This document shows positions 27,310 through 36,230 of a stretch of DNA of 64,000 nucleotides, piece by piece; within the stretch, counting starts at the first letter, position 1, and each line of letters opens with the position of its first letter. This DNA comes from Limnohabitans kasalickyi. Its GTDB lineage: Bacteria > Pseudomonadota > Gammaproteobacteria > Burkholderiales > Burkholderiaceae_C. Below the pieces are notes generated by a model, which ran no database searches, was not told the origin of the DNA, and saw only the letters and a program-made list of their open reading frames with translations. The DNA is taken from the NCBI GenBank assembly GCA_965234325.1, contig OZ248407.1:1240001-1304000 (forward strand). Direction: 5' to 3'. The translations under genes were made by a program, and so were the position numbers.

Positions 27310-28530
27310 TTATTTGCGAATACTGCGCAAAAATTGTGAATACGCTTTGTTATCCGATGGCAACTCGGACACAAAGACCCATTTGCCTTTTTGCCACTGG
27401 AAGGCACCGTTGGACGTGTAAGCCTGGCCGTTCTGGTCGAACATAGCACCGCCATCGTTTGCCATGTACTTCATGACGGCTTCCTTAGGAATAGGCAAAG
27501 TACGAACTGCTTCAGCGACTTTCTTGGCATCCTTCGCGCTCCCAGCGCGCTCGATCGCATTTTTCAGCACGTAAACTTGGTCATAAGCGTAAGGCGAGCT
27601 AGGGGTGGGCGATTGGTCGAACTTTTTTCTGTAATTCGCATCGTATGCTTTGGCCTGTGGTCCTAAAGCTTCGATGGTCAGCTCTGTTGGGCGGAGATCC
27701 CAAACGCCTTCCATTTGCGCACTCGACACCACCTTTAGAAACTGCTCTTCGCTGCCGCTGGTAAAACCGTAACGCGGAACATTGAGGCCTAACTCCACGG
27801 CTTGACGATACACAAATGCTGCTGGCTCAACGTAACCTACAACCAAGATGGCATCAGGCTTGAGTCCACGAATTTTTGTCAATTGCGGCGTCATATCGCG
27901 ATCACGAAGACCAAAGGCTTCTTTAGCAATGATCTTGCCGCCAGCTTTGTTTAACTCTTTCTCGAACGCATCGACATATTGGGTATAAAAACCAACTTCT
28001 AAAGCGCCAATGACCGCGACATTGCGTGCGCCCTTTTGCGCCACAAATGTACCGGCACCAGCGCCCGTGAAGTCTGCCGGCGGACGTGTACGAAACACGT
28101 TCGCAATTCCTTGGGCCGTAATGGCACGCTCAGCAGCATTGCCCACCAACATGACAGCGTCCTCTTTGGCAATGAAGGAAGCCACAGCACTGGTTGATCC
28201 GGAGCAGCAAAAACCCAGAAGGTATTTCACGTTGTCACGGTCGATCAGCTTACGCACGCTGTTGGTAGCTTCTGTTGGGTTAGCTTTGTCATCCGACGTG
28301 ATGACCTTGAGCTTGTAGTTGGTTGAGCCGGCCTTGATGCCACCTGCTGCATTGATCTCATCGGCCGCCATTTGGACTGCGTTAGCTTGGGGCAAGCCGT
28401 AGACGGCACCACCACCGGTTAATGCATCGTTCACGCCGATCACCAACACTTCATCAGCTGCGTGTGCCAAAGGCATCAGAGCTACACACAAGGCAAGTGC
28501 AGCTAAAGTCAAAGGTGTCTTCAGTTTCAT
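27310..28530 (-). CDS. branched-chain-type ABC transporter periplasmic receptor
   Basis: A 406-residue exported binding protein of the LivJ/LivK (Peripla_BP_6) fold. The signal peptide ends near PLAHA, followed by the mature start DEVLVIGVNDALTGGGA. Further features include INAAGGIKAG and the SDDKANPTEATNSVRKLI stretch. GGAG eight bases before the ATG at 28530 fixes the start; an in-frame upstream extension is rejected. Homologues bind amino acids, urea, amides or aromatic acids. Here the neighbours are an acyl-CoA ligase and dehydrogenase, so a carboxylic acid ligand is likely. Placing the receptor third, after both ATPase genes, is less usual than receptor first. Confidence 0.92.
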   Translation of the reverse strand: MKLKTPLTLAALALCVALMPLAHAADEVLVIGVNDALTGGGAVYGLPQANAVQMAADEINAAGGIKAGSTNYKLKVITSDDKANPTEATNSVRKLIDRDNVKYLLGFCCSGSTSAVASFIAKEDAVMLVGNAAERAITAQGIANVFRTRPPADFTGAGAGTFVAQKGARNVAVIGALEVGFYTQYVDAFEKELNKAGGKIIAKEAFGLRDRDMTPQLTKIRGLKPDAILVVGYVEPAAFVYRQAVELGLNVPRYGFTSGSEEQFLKVVSSAQMEGVWDLRPTELTIEALGPQAKAYDANYRKKFDQSPTPSSPYAYDQVYVLKNAIERAGSAKDAKKVAEAVRTLPIPKEAVMKYMANDGGAMFDQNGQAYTSNGAFQWQKGKWVFVSELPSDNKAYSQFLRSIRK

Positions 28531-28595
28531 TCGTTGTCTCCGGTTTATAAAAAAATGTTTCAGCAGTGACCCATTCAAAGGACGCAGCTTCAACG

Positions 28596-29297
28596 TCAAT
28601 AGCCTAAATAGGCTTTGCTCACTTGCGGATCGTTTTTGAGTTCCTGGCCAGTGCCATGCAGCACCACCTCGCCCGCTTCCAAAACATAAGCACGATCGGC
28701 CAAGCGCAAAGCCATAGCCGCGTTTTGCTCCACCAGCACGATGGTTGTTCCCATCGCCTTGATGCGCACCAAAATTTGCTCTACTTCCTCGACTATTTTT
28801 GGAGCCAGGCCTAGCGAGGGCTCATCAAAAATACATAGTTTTGGCCTTGCCATCAGTGCGCGTGCGATTGCGAGCATTTCTTGTTCGCCGCCAGACAGCG
28901 TTCCTGCCCTTTGTTTTGCGCGTTGACGCAAAACAGGAAACAGGTCGAGCATTCGTTCTATGTCGCTGAGTTGTTCACCATCTCTGCGTATGTGCGCGCC
29001 CATCTCCAGATTTTCGAGAACAGACATTTCAGCAAAAACTTGCCGCCCCTCCGGACACATCGTGATCCCTTTACGCACAATGGCGTGCCCGCTCAAACCA
29101 TTGAGCGACTCCCCCATAAATTCGATGCTGCCCGAGCGCACCTCATTGAGTCCGCAAATACAGCGAAGGGTGGTGCTCTTTCCAGCTCCGTTTGCACCAA
29201 TCAGCGCAACACATTCACGCTCATTCACATCGAGACTGACCCCGTGCAAAACATTAACTTTTCCATAGCCCGCTGTTAGGTTTTTAATATGTAGCAT
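28596..29297 (-). CDS. livF: branched-chain-type ABC transporter ATPase LivF
   Basis: A 233-residue cytoplasmic ATPase. Walker A is GANGAGKST, the signature is LSGGEQ, Walker B is LCIFDEPSLGLAP, and the switch His follows as Gln in VEQN, the usual LivF feature. The ATG at 29297 overlaps the livG stop (TGATG), so livG and livF are translationally coupled. It drives import with LivG, LivH, LivM and the receptor. Confidence 0.92.
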   Translation of the reverse strand: MLHIKNLTAGYGKVNVLHGVSLDVNERECVALIGANGAGKSTTLRCICGLNEVRSGSIEFMGESLNGLSGHAIVRKGITMCPEGRQVFAEMSVLENLEMGAHIRRDGEQLSDIERMLDLFPVLRQRAKQRAGTLSGGEQEMLAIARALMARPKLCIFDEPSLGLAPKIVEEVEQILVRIKAMGTTIVLVEQNAAMALRLADRAYVLEAGEVVLHGTGQELKNDPQVSKAYLGY

Positions 29298-30070
29298 CAA
29301 TGAACCCCACCCAGATACGCTTCAATGACTGCCGAGTCTCGCTGGATTTCCTCAGGCTTACCTTCAGCTATTTTTTCACCGAAATTCAACACCACAATGC
29401 GCTCACACACCTCCATGATCAGTCCCATGTGATGCTCGATGACCAAAACAGCCAACCCCCTCTTACGGATGCGCAGGATGATTTCGGCTAATTCTTTACG
29501 TTCTTTTGCCACCATCCCAGCCGCGGGTTCATCCAGCAAGATCAGTCTGGGTTCTGCTGCCATCGCGGTCGCGATCATCAATAGCCGCTGTTGAGCAGAT
29601 GAAATCGTCGAAGTTAGATCGTGCGCTACGTCACCCAAACCAACAAACTCCACCAACTCTTGTGCTTTGGCTCTTTGTTCAGCGTCTTGGACTCTTGCTT
29701 CTTTGAGTCTTAGAACAGAGCGCCACGGTGAGACGCGGTAACTGGTATGGCATGCAGTCAAAACTTGCTCAAGCACACTGAACTCTGCAAGCAAGCTCGT
29801 GGTTTGAAATGTTCGCGCTAAGCCCAGTGGTACACGCTGACCAATGGGAAGTTTGTTGACATTTTGGTTTCGCCAAACAATGTCTCCGGAGCTTGGAGGC
29901 ACAGCGCCTGAAATCAAATTAACCGACGTCGATTTCCCCGATCCGTTGGGTCCAATCAATCCCACAATCTCATTTGAATTCACATCAAAGCTCAAATTTT
30001 TAACGGCTTGTACGCCACCAAAATTCTTACTGACTTGATTCAAAGTTAGCAGTCGCTCTTGCTCAGGCAT
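29297..30070 (-). CDS. livG: branched-chain-type ABC transporter ATPase LivG
   Basis: A 257-residue ATPase. Walker A is GPNGSGKST, Walker B is LILLDEPAAGM, and the switch is IEHHMG as in LivG. The normal signature LSGGQ region is altered to ISSAQQR, an unusual departure worth noting: LivG proteins normally read LxYGxQRxLEIA here. It is the first gene of an eight-gene minus-strand operon reaching to the TetR gene at 21870. The TetR-type inverted repeat lies 100 bases upstream of its start. Confidence 0.9.
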   Translation of the reverse strand: MPEQERLLTLNQVSKNFGGVQAVKNLSFDVNSNEIVGLIGPNGSGKSTSVNLISGAVPPSSGDIVWRNQNVNKLPIGQRVPLGLARTFQTTSLLAEFSVLEQVLTACHTSYRVSPWRSVLRLKEARVQDAEQRAKAQELVEFVGLGDVAHDLTSTISSAQQRLLMIATAMAAEPRLILLDEPAAGMVAKERKELAEIILRIRKRGLAVLVIEHHMGLIMEVCERIVVLNFGEKIAEGKPEEIQRDSAVIEAYLGGVH

Positions 30071-30169
30071 TTGAACTGTGTCTTTCGTGGTTGCACATGA
30101 AGTGTCTACATGTTGCTCTGTGCAGCTGGGCTTGGTCTCAGCACAAAACGATGCAGGTCAGTTTAATAT

Positions 30170-30184
30170 TAGACCGGTCGTCTA
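30170..30184. promoter_or_regulatory. TetR-type inverted repeat upstream of livG
   Basis: TAGAC-N5-GTCTA, a 15-base inverted repeat, lies about 100 bases upstream of the first operon gene. Read on the minus strand it is next to the AT-rich TAATATTAAA, a candidate -10 region. TAGACC-type half sites are what I recall for NemR-like TetR regulators, and the regulator encoded at the end of this operon is of that subgroup. The rest of 30071-30368 shows no gene. Confidence 0.55.
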
Positions 30185-30368
30185 CAAGCGGGGTATTCCC
30201 TGCCTCTCTTTGGATACACGGGAATGAATCGTCCCGCACGTCGAGGAGTGCCAGTAGGTTGCAGCCATTGCCAAGCCAAACGGCCTTATGGCTGCTATGC
30301 AGCATGTGCGAGACTTCGGGAGGACTGGTGTTCACACCATCGACCCTTGGGCCTTTAACTCACCACCT

Positions 30369-30971
30369 ATGCAAAACCACAAGCCCACCCCCGACAAAGA
30401 AGCCATCGCCCTCCTCCCACCTTTTGAGCGGTTGGGGCTTGAGCGCATCACACTCGTCAACTCCGGACCCCAAGCCCGTGACGCCCATGACGCCCTGATC
30501 GGCGTCCAAGCTTGGGGCTTTGACACGGAGTCCAAACCCACGTTCCGTGTGGGCGAGTCGTCAGACGGGCCGCATGTGTTGCAACTGTCTACACGCGAGC
30601 GCGCTTGGGTGTTTCAGTTGCACGATCCCGAATGTCGAAAGGTCGCGGCTGACTTGCTGGCACGCGGCGGCATCGCCAAAGCGGGGTTTGGTTTGGGTGA
30701 TGACCGCAAACGCATCATCCACAAACTGGGCATTGAGCCCGCTGGCATTTTGGAACTCAACACCATCTTTCGCGAACGCGGTTACCGCAAAGACATGGGC
30801 GTCAAAGGTGCGGTGGCTGTGCTGTTCAACCAGCGTTTTCAAAAATCCAAAAAAGCCGCCACCAGCAACTGGGCCAATGCGAATTTGAGCGAATCGCAAT
30901 TGATTTATGCCGCCAACGATGCGTATGCTGCGATTTGCGTGTGGGACGCGTTGCAGCAAAGCGGCGGTTAA
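30369..30971 (+). CDS. 3'-5' exonuclease, DEDDy superfamily (RNase D-like domain)
   Basis: A 200-residue single-domain exonuclease. Catalytic acids are visible: exo I GFDTESKP, exo II region GFGLGDDRKRI and exo III YAANDAYAAICVW with the tyrosine of the DEDDy type. There is no HRDC domain, so it is shorter than RNase D. ATG at 30369 is preferred to earlier in-frame starts because family similarity begins only afterwards. It probably trims RNA or DNA 3' ends. Its stop overlaps the convergent hydroxyacid oxidase gene by 4 bases. Confidence 0.85.
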   Translation: MQNHKPTPDKEAIALLPPFERLGLERITLVNSGPQARDAHDALIGVQAWGFDTESKPTFRVGESSDGPHVLQLSTRERAWVFQLHDPECRKVAADLLARGGIAKAGFGLGDDRKRIIHKLGIEPAGILELNTIFRERGYRKDMGVKGAVAVLFNQRFQKSKKAATSNWANANLSESQLIYAANDAYAAICVWDALQQSGG

Positions 30972-32104
30972 CGCCCCAACAACGCCGCGTTAATTTCGCC
31001 CACATTGCGCACGCCGCACAGCTGCATGGTGCGCACCAATTCCGTCTGCAAAATCTCCAAGGCTCGGGCGGCACCGCGTTCACCGTCCGACACCGCGCCA
31101 AACAAGGTGGCGCGTCCGAGCAGCACACCATGCGCGCCTAGGGCCAAGGCTTTGACCACGTCTTGGCCACGACGCACGCCGCCATCGACAAACACCGGCA
31201 CGCGCTGGGCCACGGCTTGCACCACAGCGGGCAGCGCGTCGAGCGTGGCCATGGCGCCGTCGAGCTGACGGCCGCCGTGGTTGGACACCACAATCGCATC
31301 ACAGCCCATGGCGCAAGCGCGGTCAGCATCATCGGGGTGCATGACACCCTTGAGAATCAAGCGACGGGGCCACGCATCACGCATGCGTTGCAAGGCGTCC
31401 CAATCAAAGGCAGGGTCGTAGTTGCGGCCCACCGATGAGGCCATGCTGGAGGCGCTTTTGGCTTGCTCATCCAAGCCAATGAGGTTTTCCATGACGGGCA
31501 TGCCTTGGCGCAACATCTGCCAGCACCAGGCTGGTTTTTGGGCAAAGTCGATCACGTTTTTGGGTGTGAAGCGAAACGGCACCGAAAAGTGATTGCGGTG
31601 GTCACGCTCGCGCTTGCCACCCACGGGAAGGTCCACCGTGATCATCAAGGCCTCGTAGTCGGCCACGCGCGCGCGCTCGACCAAGCGGGCTAAAAACGCT
31701 TTGTCTTTCAAGATGTACGCCTGAAACCACAATCGCCCGGGCGCGGCATTGGCAATGCGTTCAATCGAAGCCGTTGCGGTGCTCGACAGGGTGTACGGAA
31801 TGCCCAAGGCCGCAGCCGCCTTGGCAATGGCCACATCGGCCCCGTGTCGCCCAAAGCCCAAAGCGCCGGTGGGGGCAATGGCCGCGGGCATGGCCATGGA
31901 CCGACCAAACAGCGCTGTGCTGGTGTGCACCACCGACACATCTTTCAACACACGCGGCAAAAAGCGGTGCTGCTGAAATGCCAAACGATTGGCCGACAAG
32001 GTTTGCTCGTCTTCGGCGCCACCATCAAAGAAATCAAAAATCGCACGCGGCAAGCGGCGCTGTGCCGCAGCGCGCAAGTCGGCAATCGCGTAGGCGGGAT
32101 TCAT
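30968..32104 (-). CDS. FMN-dependent alpha-hydroxy-acid oxidase/dehydrogenase (LldD-like)
   Basis: A 378-residue TIM-barrel flavoprotein that oxidises L-2-hydroxy acids to 2-oxo acids. The active-site block SNHGGRQLDGA has the base His and substrate Arg; RLILKGV has the flavin-binding Lys, and VFVDGGVRRGQDVVKALALGA region binds phosphate. ATG at 32104 overlaps the stop of the upstream Bug gene (TGATG) and gives the expected length; the frame is open much further upstream but that stretch is Arg/Cys-rich and has no family resemblance. It ends the catabolic operon that starts at 39042. Lactate, glycolate, mandelate or another hydroxy acid could be the substrate. Confidence 0.88.
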   Translation of the reverse strand: MNPAYAIADLRAAAQRRLPRAIFDFFDGGAEDEQTLSANRLAFQQHRFLPRVLKDVSVVHTSTALFGRSMAMPAAIAPTGALGFGRHGADVAIAKAAAALGIPYTLSSTATASIERIANAAPGRLWFQAYILKDKAFLARLVERARVADYEALMITVDLPVGGKRERDHRNHFSVPFRFTPKNVIDFAQKPAWCWQMLRQGMPVMENLIGLDEQAKSASSMASSVGRNYDPAFDWDALQRMRDAWPRRLILKGVMHPDDADRACAMGCDAIVVSNHGGRQLDGAMATLDALPAVVQAVAQRVPVFVDGGVRRGQDVVKALALGAHGVLLGRATLFGAVSDGERGAARALEILQTELVRTMQLCGVRNVGEINAALLGR

Positions 32105-33087
32105 CAGTTCAGGTCTGCTTTGACGGCGGCAGCTTTGATGACGCTGTCCCAGCGCTCGTAGTCGCGCTTCAAAAAGGCAGTGAACTCCGCAGGCGTGTCG
32201 CCCACGATCACAGCGCCTAGTTTTTCGAGTTGTGCACGCACATCGGGCTTGGCCAAGGCTTTGCTCATGGCATCGTGCAAACGGGCCACCACGGCAGGAG
32301 GCGTTTTGGCGGGACCTAACAAGCCCACCCAAGGGGCGGTTTCTTCAAAACCCGCAAAGCCCACCTCACCCATCGTGGGCGCATCGGGGAACTGCGCCAA
32401 ACGCTTGGCACTGCCCACCGCCAAAATTTGAATGCGCTTGGTGGCCAAGTGGTCAGCCAAGCCAATCACGGGGTAGAACATGAAGTCCACCCGTCCGGCC
32501 ATCACCTCTAGCAACGCAGGGCCGTTGCCTTTGTAGGGCACATGCAGCATCTTCACCTTCGCGGTGGTGCCCAACAACTCACCGGCCAAGTGCCCAGACC
32601 CACCACTGCCCGACGATGCAAAACTCACCGCTTCGGGTTTGGTGCGCGCCTGCTTGAGCAAATCAGGAATCGACTTCAGGGCTGATTCGTTGGCAGCCAC
32701 AGCGACCAAGGGCAGTGTGGCCGCGTTGGAGATGGGGGTGAAATCGGTCTTGGGGTTGTAGCCCGCTTGCTCGCCCAACAAAATGGGATTCACGTTCATG
32801 CCCAGCGACGAGAACAACAAGGTGTAACCATCTCCGGGTGAATTGCGCACTTCACGGGTGGCAATCATCGAACTGGCACCTGCTTTGTTTTCAACCACCA
32901 CCGATTGCCCCAAAGTGACGGACATGTCTTTGGCCAACACACGGGCGATCACATCGGTCGGGCCACCGGCGCTAAAACCCACCAGCAAGCGGATCGGTTT
33001 GGATGGGTAAACATCGGCAGCGTGCGTCCAGCCGCACAGGGCCAACAGAGAAGCGGCAAGTACACGAGAAAGTTTGGTTTGGTTCAT
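32104..33087 (-). CDS. Bug-family (TctC-like) periplasmic substrate-binding protein
   Basis: A 327-residue exported receptor with a signal peptide ending near THAAD, then VYPSKPIRLLVGFSAGGPTD and the GDGYTLLFS and LGMNVNP motifs. It lies between the FAH hydrolase gene (57 bases upstream) and the hydroxyacid oxidase gene, with which it overlaps by one base. It is one of two Bug receptors in this operon, suggesting two related ligands or high- and low-affinity uptake. No TctAB is present. Confidence 0.9.
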   Translation of the reverse strand: MNQTKLSRVLAASLLALCGWTHAADVYPSKPIRLLVGFSAGGPTDVIARVLAKDMSVTLGQSVVVENKAGASSMIATREVRNSPGDGYTLLFSSLGMNVNPILLGEQAGYNPKTDFTPISNAATLPLVAVAANESALKSIPDLLKQARTKPEAVSFASSGSGGSGHLAGELLGTTAKVKMLHVPYKGNGPALLEVMAGRVDFMFYPVIGLADHLATKRIQILAVGSAKRLAQFPDAPTMGEVGFAGFEETAPWVGLLGPAKTPPAVVARLHDAMSKALAKPDVRAQLEKLGAVIVGDTPAEFTAFLKRDYERWDSVIKAAAVKADLN

Positions 33088-33144
33088 GTGAGTCTCTCAG
33101 TTTGTCAGTGGATGGATGAGCCGTGATGTCAATGTTTCGGGCCG

Positions 33145-34083
33145 TCAGGCAATCGCGTGGGTCATGCTGCCCACACCGGTGACTTCTAAACGCAGCTGAT
33201 CGCCGGGTTGCAAGTAAAGCGGCGGTTGCCGAAAAGCGCCAATGCCTGCGGGGGTGCCGGTGGTCAAGATGTCACCAGGCTCCAAGGTCATGAACTGCGA
33301 GACGTAGGCCACCAGCGCTTTGACTGGGAAAAGCATGTCCGCGGTGTGGCCGTGCTGCATGCGCTCCCCGTTGAGCCAGCACGACACGTCCAAGGTTTGT
33401 GGATCGGGCACCTCATCGCGCGTGACCAGCCACGGCCCCATGGGGCAAAAGCTGTCCATGCTTTTGGCGAAGGTGGTTTGCGCGGGCGAGACGTCGAACT
33501 GAAATTCGCGCGCACTCACATCGTTGAGCACGGTGTAGCCCGCCACGAAGCTCAAAGCATCTGACTCGTCCACATCGCGCGCGAAGGCGCCAATGACCAC
33601 GGCCAACTCGGACTCAAAGTCCAATTTGGTCACGCCGTTGGGCCGGACCACGGACGCACCGGGTGCTGCCACGGACGACGGCATTTTGAAAATAATGCGC
33701 GGCTTCTCGAACGGTGCCACACCGGTCTCTTTGGCGTGATCGGCGTAGTTACGGCCAACGCCAATGATCTTGCCGGGCCTGGGCACTGGCGCGTAGAGCG
33801 TGACAGCGGCAAGCGCTGGCAAATCGGTGATGGCCTGCGCCAAATTCGGATGGGTCGCCTTCGCCACGTACGCTTTCAAAAGCGCGTCGGCTTCGGGGCC
33901 AGCGCTCAGCCAGCGCAAAATGCCACCCACAGGTGCCACGGTGCCAGCGGCCAAGTGATGCGCCTCGGCTTGCGCTGACACAGGCAAATTTTCGAGCCAA
34001 TCGGAGATGTCCAGCACACGGTCGTTCAGCACGACACCGGTGCGTACCCGTGAGTCAGACTGCCGATAGGTGATGAGCTTCAT
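33145..34083 (-). CDS. fumarylacetoacetate hydrolase (FAH) family protein
   Basis: A 312-residue protein with a short N-terminal domain and a C-terminal FAH catalytic domain beginning near KIIGVGRNYADHAKE. Metal ligands of the family are visible: Glu in LDFESELAVVIG and Asp in the VLNDVSAREFQ block. GDILTTGTPAGIG closes the active site. Family members hydrolyse or decarboxylate acylpyruvates, fumarylpyruvate or 2-hydroxyhepta-dienedioates in aromatic catabolism. The ATG overlaps the stop of the TauD-type gene by 4 bases. Substrate unknown. Confidence 0.88.
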   Translation of the reverse strand: MKLITYRQSDSRVRTGVVLNDRVLDISDWLENLPVSAQAEAHHLAAGTVAPVGGILRWLSAGPEADALLKAYVAKATHPNLAQAITDLPALAAVTLYAPVPRPGKIIGVGRNYADHAKETGVAPFEKPRIIFKMPSSVAAPGASVVRPNGVTKLDFESELAVVIGAFARDVDESDALSFVAGYTVLNDVSAREFQFDVSPAQTTFAKSMDSFCPMGPWLVTRDEVPDPQTLDVSCWLNGERMQHGHTADMLFPVKALVAYVSQFMTLEPGDILTTGTPAGIGAFRQPPLYLQPGDQLRLEVTGVGSMTHAIA

Positions 34084-34961
34084 GCCGCCGCCAGGTCAAA
34101 GTAACGGGTCGCCATAACCTGGCAGCGCTTGATGTAACGCGGCTCGTCGGGTCGGTAATCGGGCACGGCGTTGTGCAAGGTGCCCAAGTTGTCCCACATC
34201 AACACATCGCCCACTTGCCAGCGGTGCTTGTATTGAAACTTGGCTTGCAGTTGGTGGGTGAACAAAAACGCCAACACCTCGTCGCTTTCGGCTTCCGGCA
34301 GCTCGTTGATGCGCATCGAATAGCCGGGGTTGGCATACAGCACTTTTTTCCCGGTGATCGGGTGCACCATCACTGCTGGGTGCGACACCGGCGGTTTGGC
34401 CGCGCGCTGTGCAGGCGTCAGAGGGCCGCGCGCGCTACCGGGCTTGGCGCGCATCATGTCCCAAAACTTGGCGAAGTCGTGGGTGATGGTTTTGCCTTCC
34501 AAGCGTTGCTTCATGGCTTCGGATAAATCGTCGTAAGCGGCGTGCATGCTGACAAACTCGGTGTTGCCCAAAGGCTCGCCGTTGCGGTGCGGAATTTCTA
34601 AGCCATACAAGATGTTGGTGAACGCCACCATCTTGCTGTACGACATGTCGGTGTGCCAGTCTTGGCCCGCATCGCTCAAACCCAAAGGCTTGCCGTCAGG
34701 GCCCACTTTGTTAGACAAGATCATCACCTCGGGCAAGCCCGGCTCTTGGTAGGCATTGGCCACGTTGATTTCGAGCTGGCCAAAACGCTCCGCAAATTGC
34801 TTGAGTTGCAACGACGTCAGCACTTGCTTGGGGTAGCTCAACACGCCATAGCGGCCCAGCGCTTGCTCAAGCTCAACAAACTCAGCGGGCGACACAGGCT
34901 GCGACAAATCCAAGCCCTCCACGCGAGCACCCAAAATTTCACCGCTCTGAATAATTTGCAT
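34080..34961 (-). CDS. TauD/TfdA-family 2-oxoglutarate dioxygenase
   Basis: A 293-residue Fe(II)/2-oxoglutarate enzyme. The iron site is His and Asp in WHTDMSY and the distal His in WDNLGTLHNAVPDY, followed by the 2-oxoglutarate-binding Arg in RYIKRCQV. Relatives cleave taurine, alkyl sulfates or the ether bond of 2,4-D. In this operon, with an iron alcohol dehydrogenase like maleylacetate reductase, TfdA-like ether cleavage is attractive but unproven. It overlaps the FAH gene and follows the dehydrogenase by 26 bases. Confidence 0.88.
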   Translation of the reverse strand: MQIIQSGEILGARVEGLDLSQPVSPAEFVELEQALGRYGVLSYPKQVLTSLQLKQFAERFGQLEINVANAYQEPGLPEVMILSNKVGPDGKPLGLSDAGQDWHTDMSYSKMVAFTNILYGLEIPHRNGEPLGNTEFVSMHAAYDDLSEAMKQRLEGKTITHDFAKFWDMMRAKPGSARGPLTPAQRAAKPPVSHPAVMVHPITGKKVLYANPGYSMRINELPEAESDEVLAFLFTHQLQAKFQYKHRWQVGDVLMWDNLGTLHNAVPDYRPDEPRYIKRCQVMATRYFDLAAA

Positions 34962-34987
34962 CTTTTCTGTCCTTGTTCAACATCAGT

Positions 34988-36151
34988 TCACCACGCTGCC
35001 ATCAGCAGGTCTTGCATCTCTTGGGCAGACGTCACCACGCGTGGGTTGTAGGCCAAACCGCGCTCGTGCAACACATGCTCTGCCACGCCGCGCAAGGAAG
35101 CCTGCGCCACCCCCAAATCGCGCAAACGGGTGGGCACACCCGACACACGTTGCAGGTCCAACAACCAGTCCAGAACCGCTGCTGTGGGCGTCGCCGCTTG
35201 CGTCGACAAACCCAAGGCTTGCGCCATGTGTTGCATGGCTTCTGGCACAGCGGGCGCGTTAAAACGCAGCGCATGCGGCAAGATGACCGAGTTGGCTTCG
35301 CCATGCCCAATGCCACACGTTGCACCCAGCACATGACACAAAGCGTGATGCAGGCAACTGCGCGCACTGGCCAGCACCATGCCCGACAAATGCGCGGCCA
35401 CCAACATCTCAGACCGTGCCGCCACATCGTGCGGATGTTGCGCCACGGCGCGCATGGCGCGGTCAAAACCGCACAAGCCCGCTACGGCCAAGGCATTGGT
35501 CACGGGTGAACGGTTTTTGGAATACAGGCCCTCGATGCAATGCGCCAAGCCGTTCATGGCGGTGGCCTGCATCACCGCCGCAGGCATCTGCAGGTTGGCT
35601 TGCGGGTCGATCAAAATGACGCGACTGGCCAACGCGGCATCCCAAAACAACAGCTTGGTGCCGTGCTCGGTGCGAATGCCCAATGAAGGGGTCACCTCTG
35701 CACCTGACGCCGTCATGGGGATGGCGACGATGGGCAGTTTTTCGCGCACGAAGTTGGGCGTGATCACCTGCGCAGGCGGGATGAAGCGACTGGCATGCTG
35801 GGCCAAGGGCTCGCCTTCGGCCAGCACCAACGCGGTGGCTTTGGCAGAGTCGCACACGCTGCCACCGCCCAAACACACAAATCCATCGGCCTGATGGGCC
35901 AGGGCCAACGCGACTAAACGCTGCACGGTTGCAACGGAGGAATGCGCGGGGACGTCTGACACCACCGCCACCTCACAACCCACCAGCAGCGCTTGAAGCT
36001 GGGCAAACAAAGGCGTGCCTGACATGCGAGCACTGGTGAGCAAGAGTGGGCGGCGCACTTGCAATTTGCGCAGCTCGTCTGGCAAATCCAGCACCGCATC
36101 CGGCCTGCAAACCACGCGGGTGCGTGTGGCTTGGTGTTGAAAGGCTGTCAT
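34988..36151 (-). CDS. iron-containing alcohol dehydrogenase, maleylacetate reductase-like
   Basis: A 387-residue enzyme of the group III iron/zinc alcohol dehydrogenase fold. The N-terminal domain contains VCLGGGSVCDSAKA for NAD(P); the C-terminal helical domain has NGLAHCIEGLY, CLHHALCHVLG and conserved His residues for the metal. The N-terminus TRTRVVCRPDAV resembles maleylacetate reductases, which reduce maleylacetate to 3-oxoadipate. ATG at 36151 is preferred for that reason; ATG at 36160 is close and possible. A ring-cleavage dioxygenase is not in this operon, so the assignment to aromatic catabolism rests on family only. Confidence 0.8.
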   Translation of the reverse strand: MTAFQHQATRTRVVCRPDAVLDLPDELRKLQVRRPLLLTSARMSGTPLFAQLQALLVGCEVAVVSDVPAHSSVATVQRLVALALAHQADGFVCLGGGSVCDSAKATALVLAEGEPLAQHASRFIPPAQVITPNFVREKLPIVAIPMTASGAEVTPSLGIRTEHGTKLLFWDAALASRVILIDPQANLQMPAAVMQATAMNGLAHCIEGLYSKNRSPVTNALAVAGLCGFDRAMRAVAQHPHDVAARSEMLVAAHLSGMVLASARSCLHHALCHVLGATCGIGHGEANSVILPHALRFNAPAVPEAMQHMAQALGLSTQAATPTAAVLDWLLDLQRVSGVPTRLRDLGVAQASLRGVAEHVLHERGLAYNPRVVTSAQEMQDLLMAAW

Positions 36152-36230
36152 GAAACTCATATCAAATGAGCTTATCGAGTTTTCAAAAAATACAAACGCG
36201 GCCATGTCCCCCGCTCGACAAGCCATGGCC

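Noticed and set aside
32105..32332. In-frame extension of the hydroxyacid oxidase gene
   Set aside because: Arg/Cys-rich, antisense-like content inside the Bug gene; the ATG at 32104 gives the normal family N-terminus and a coupled start.
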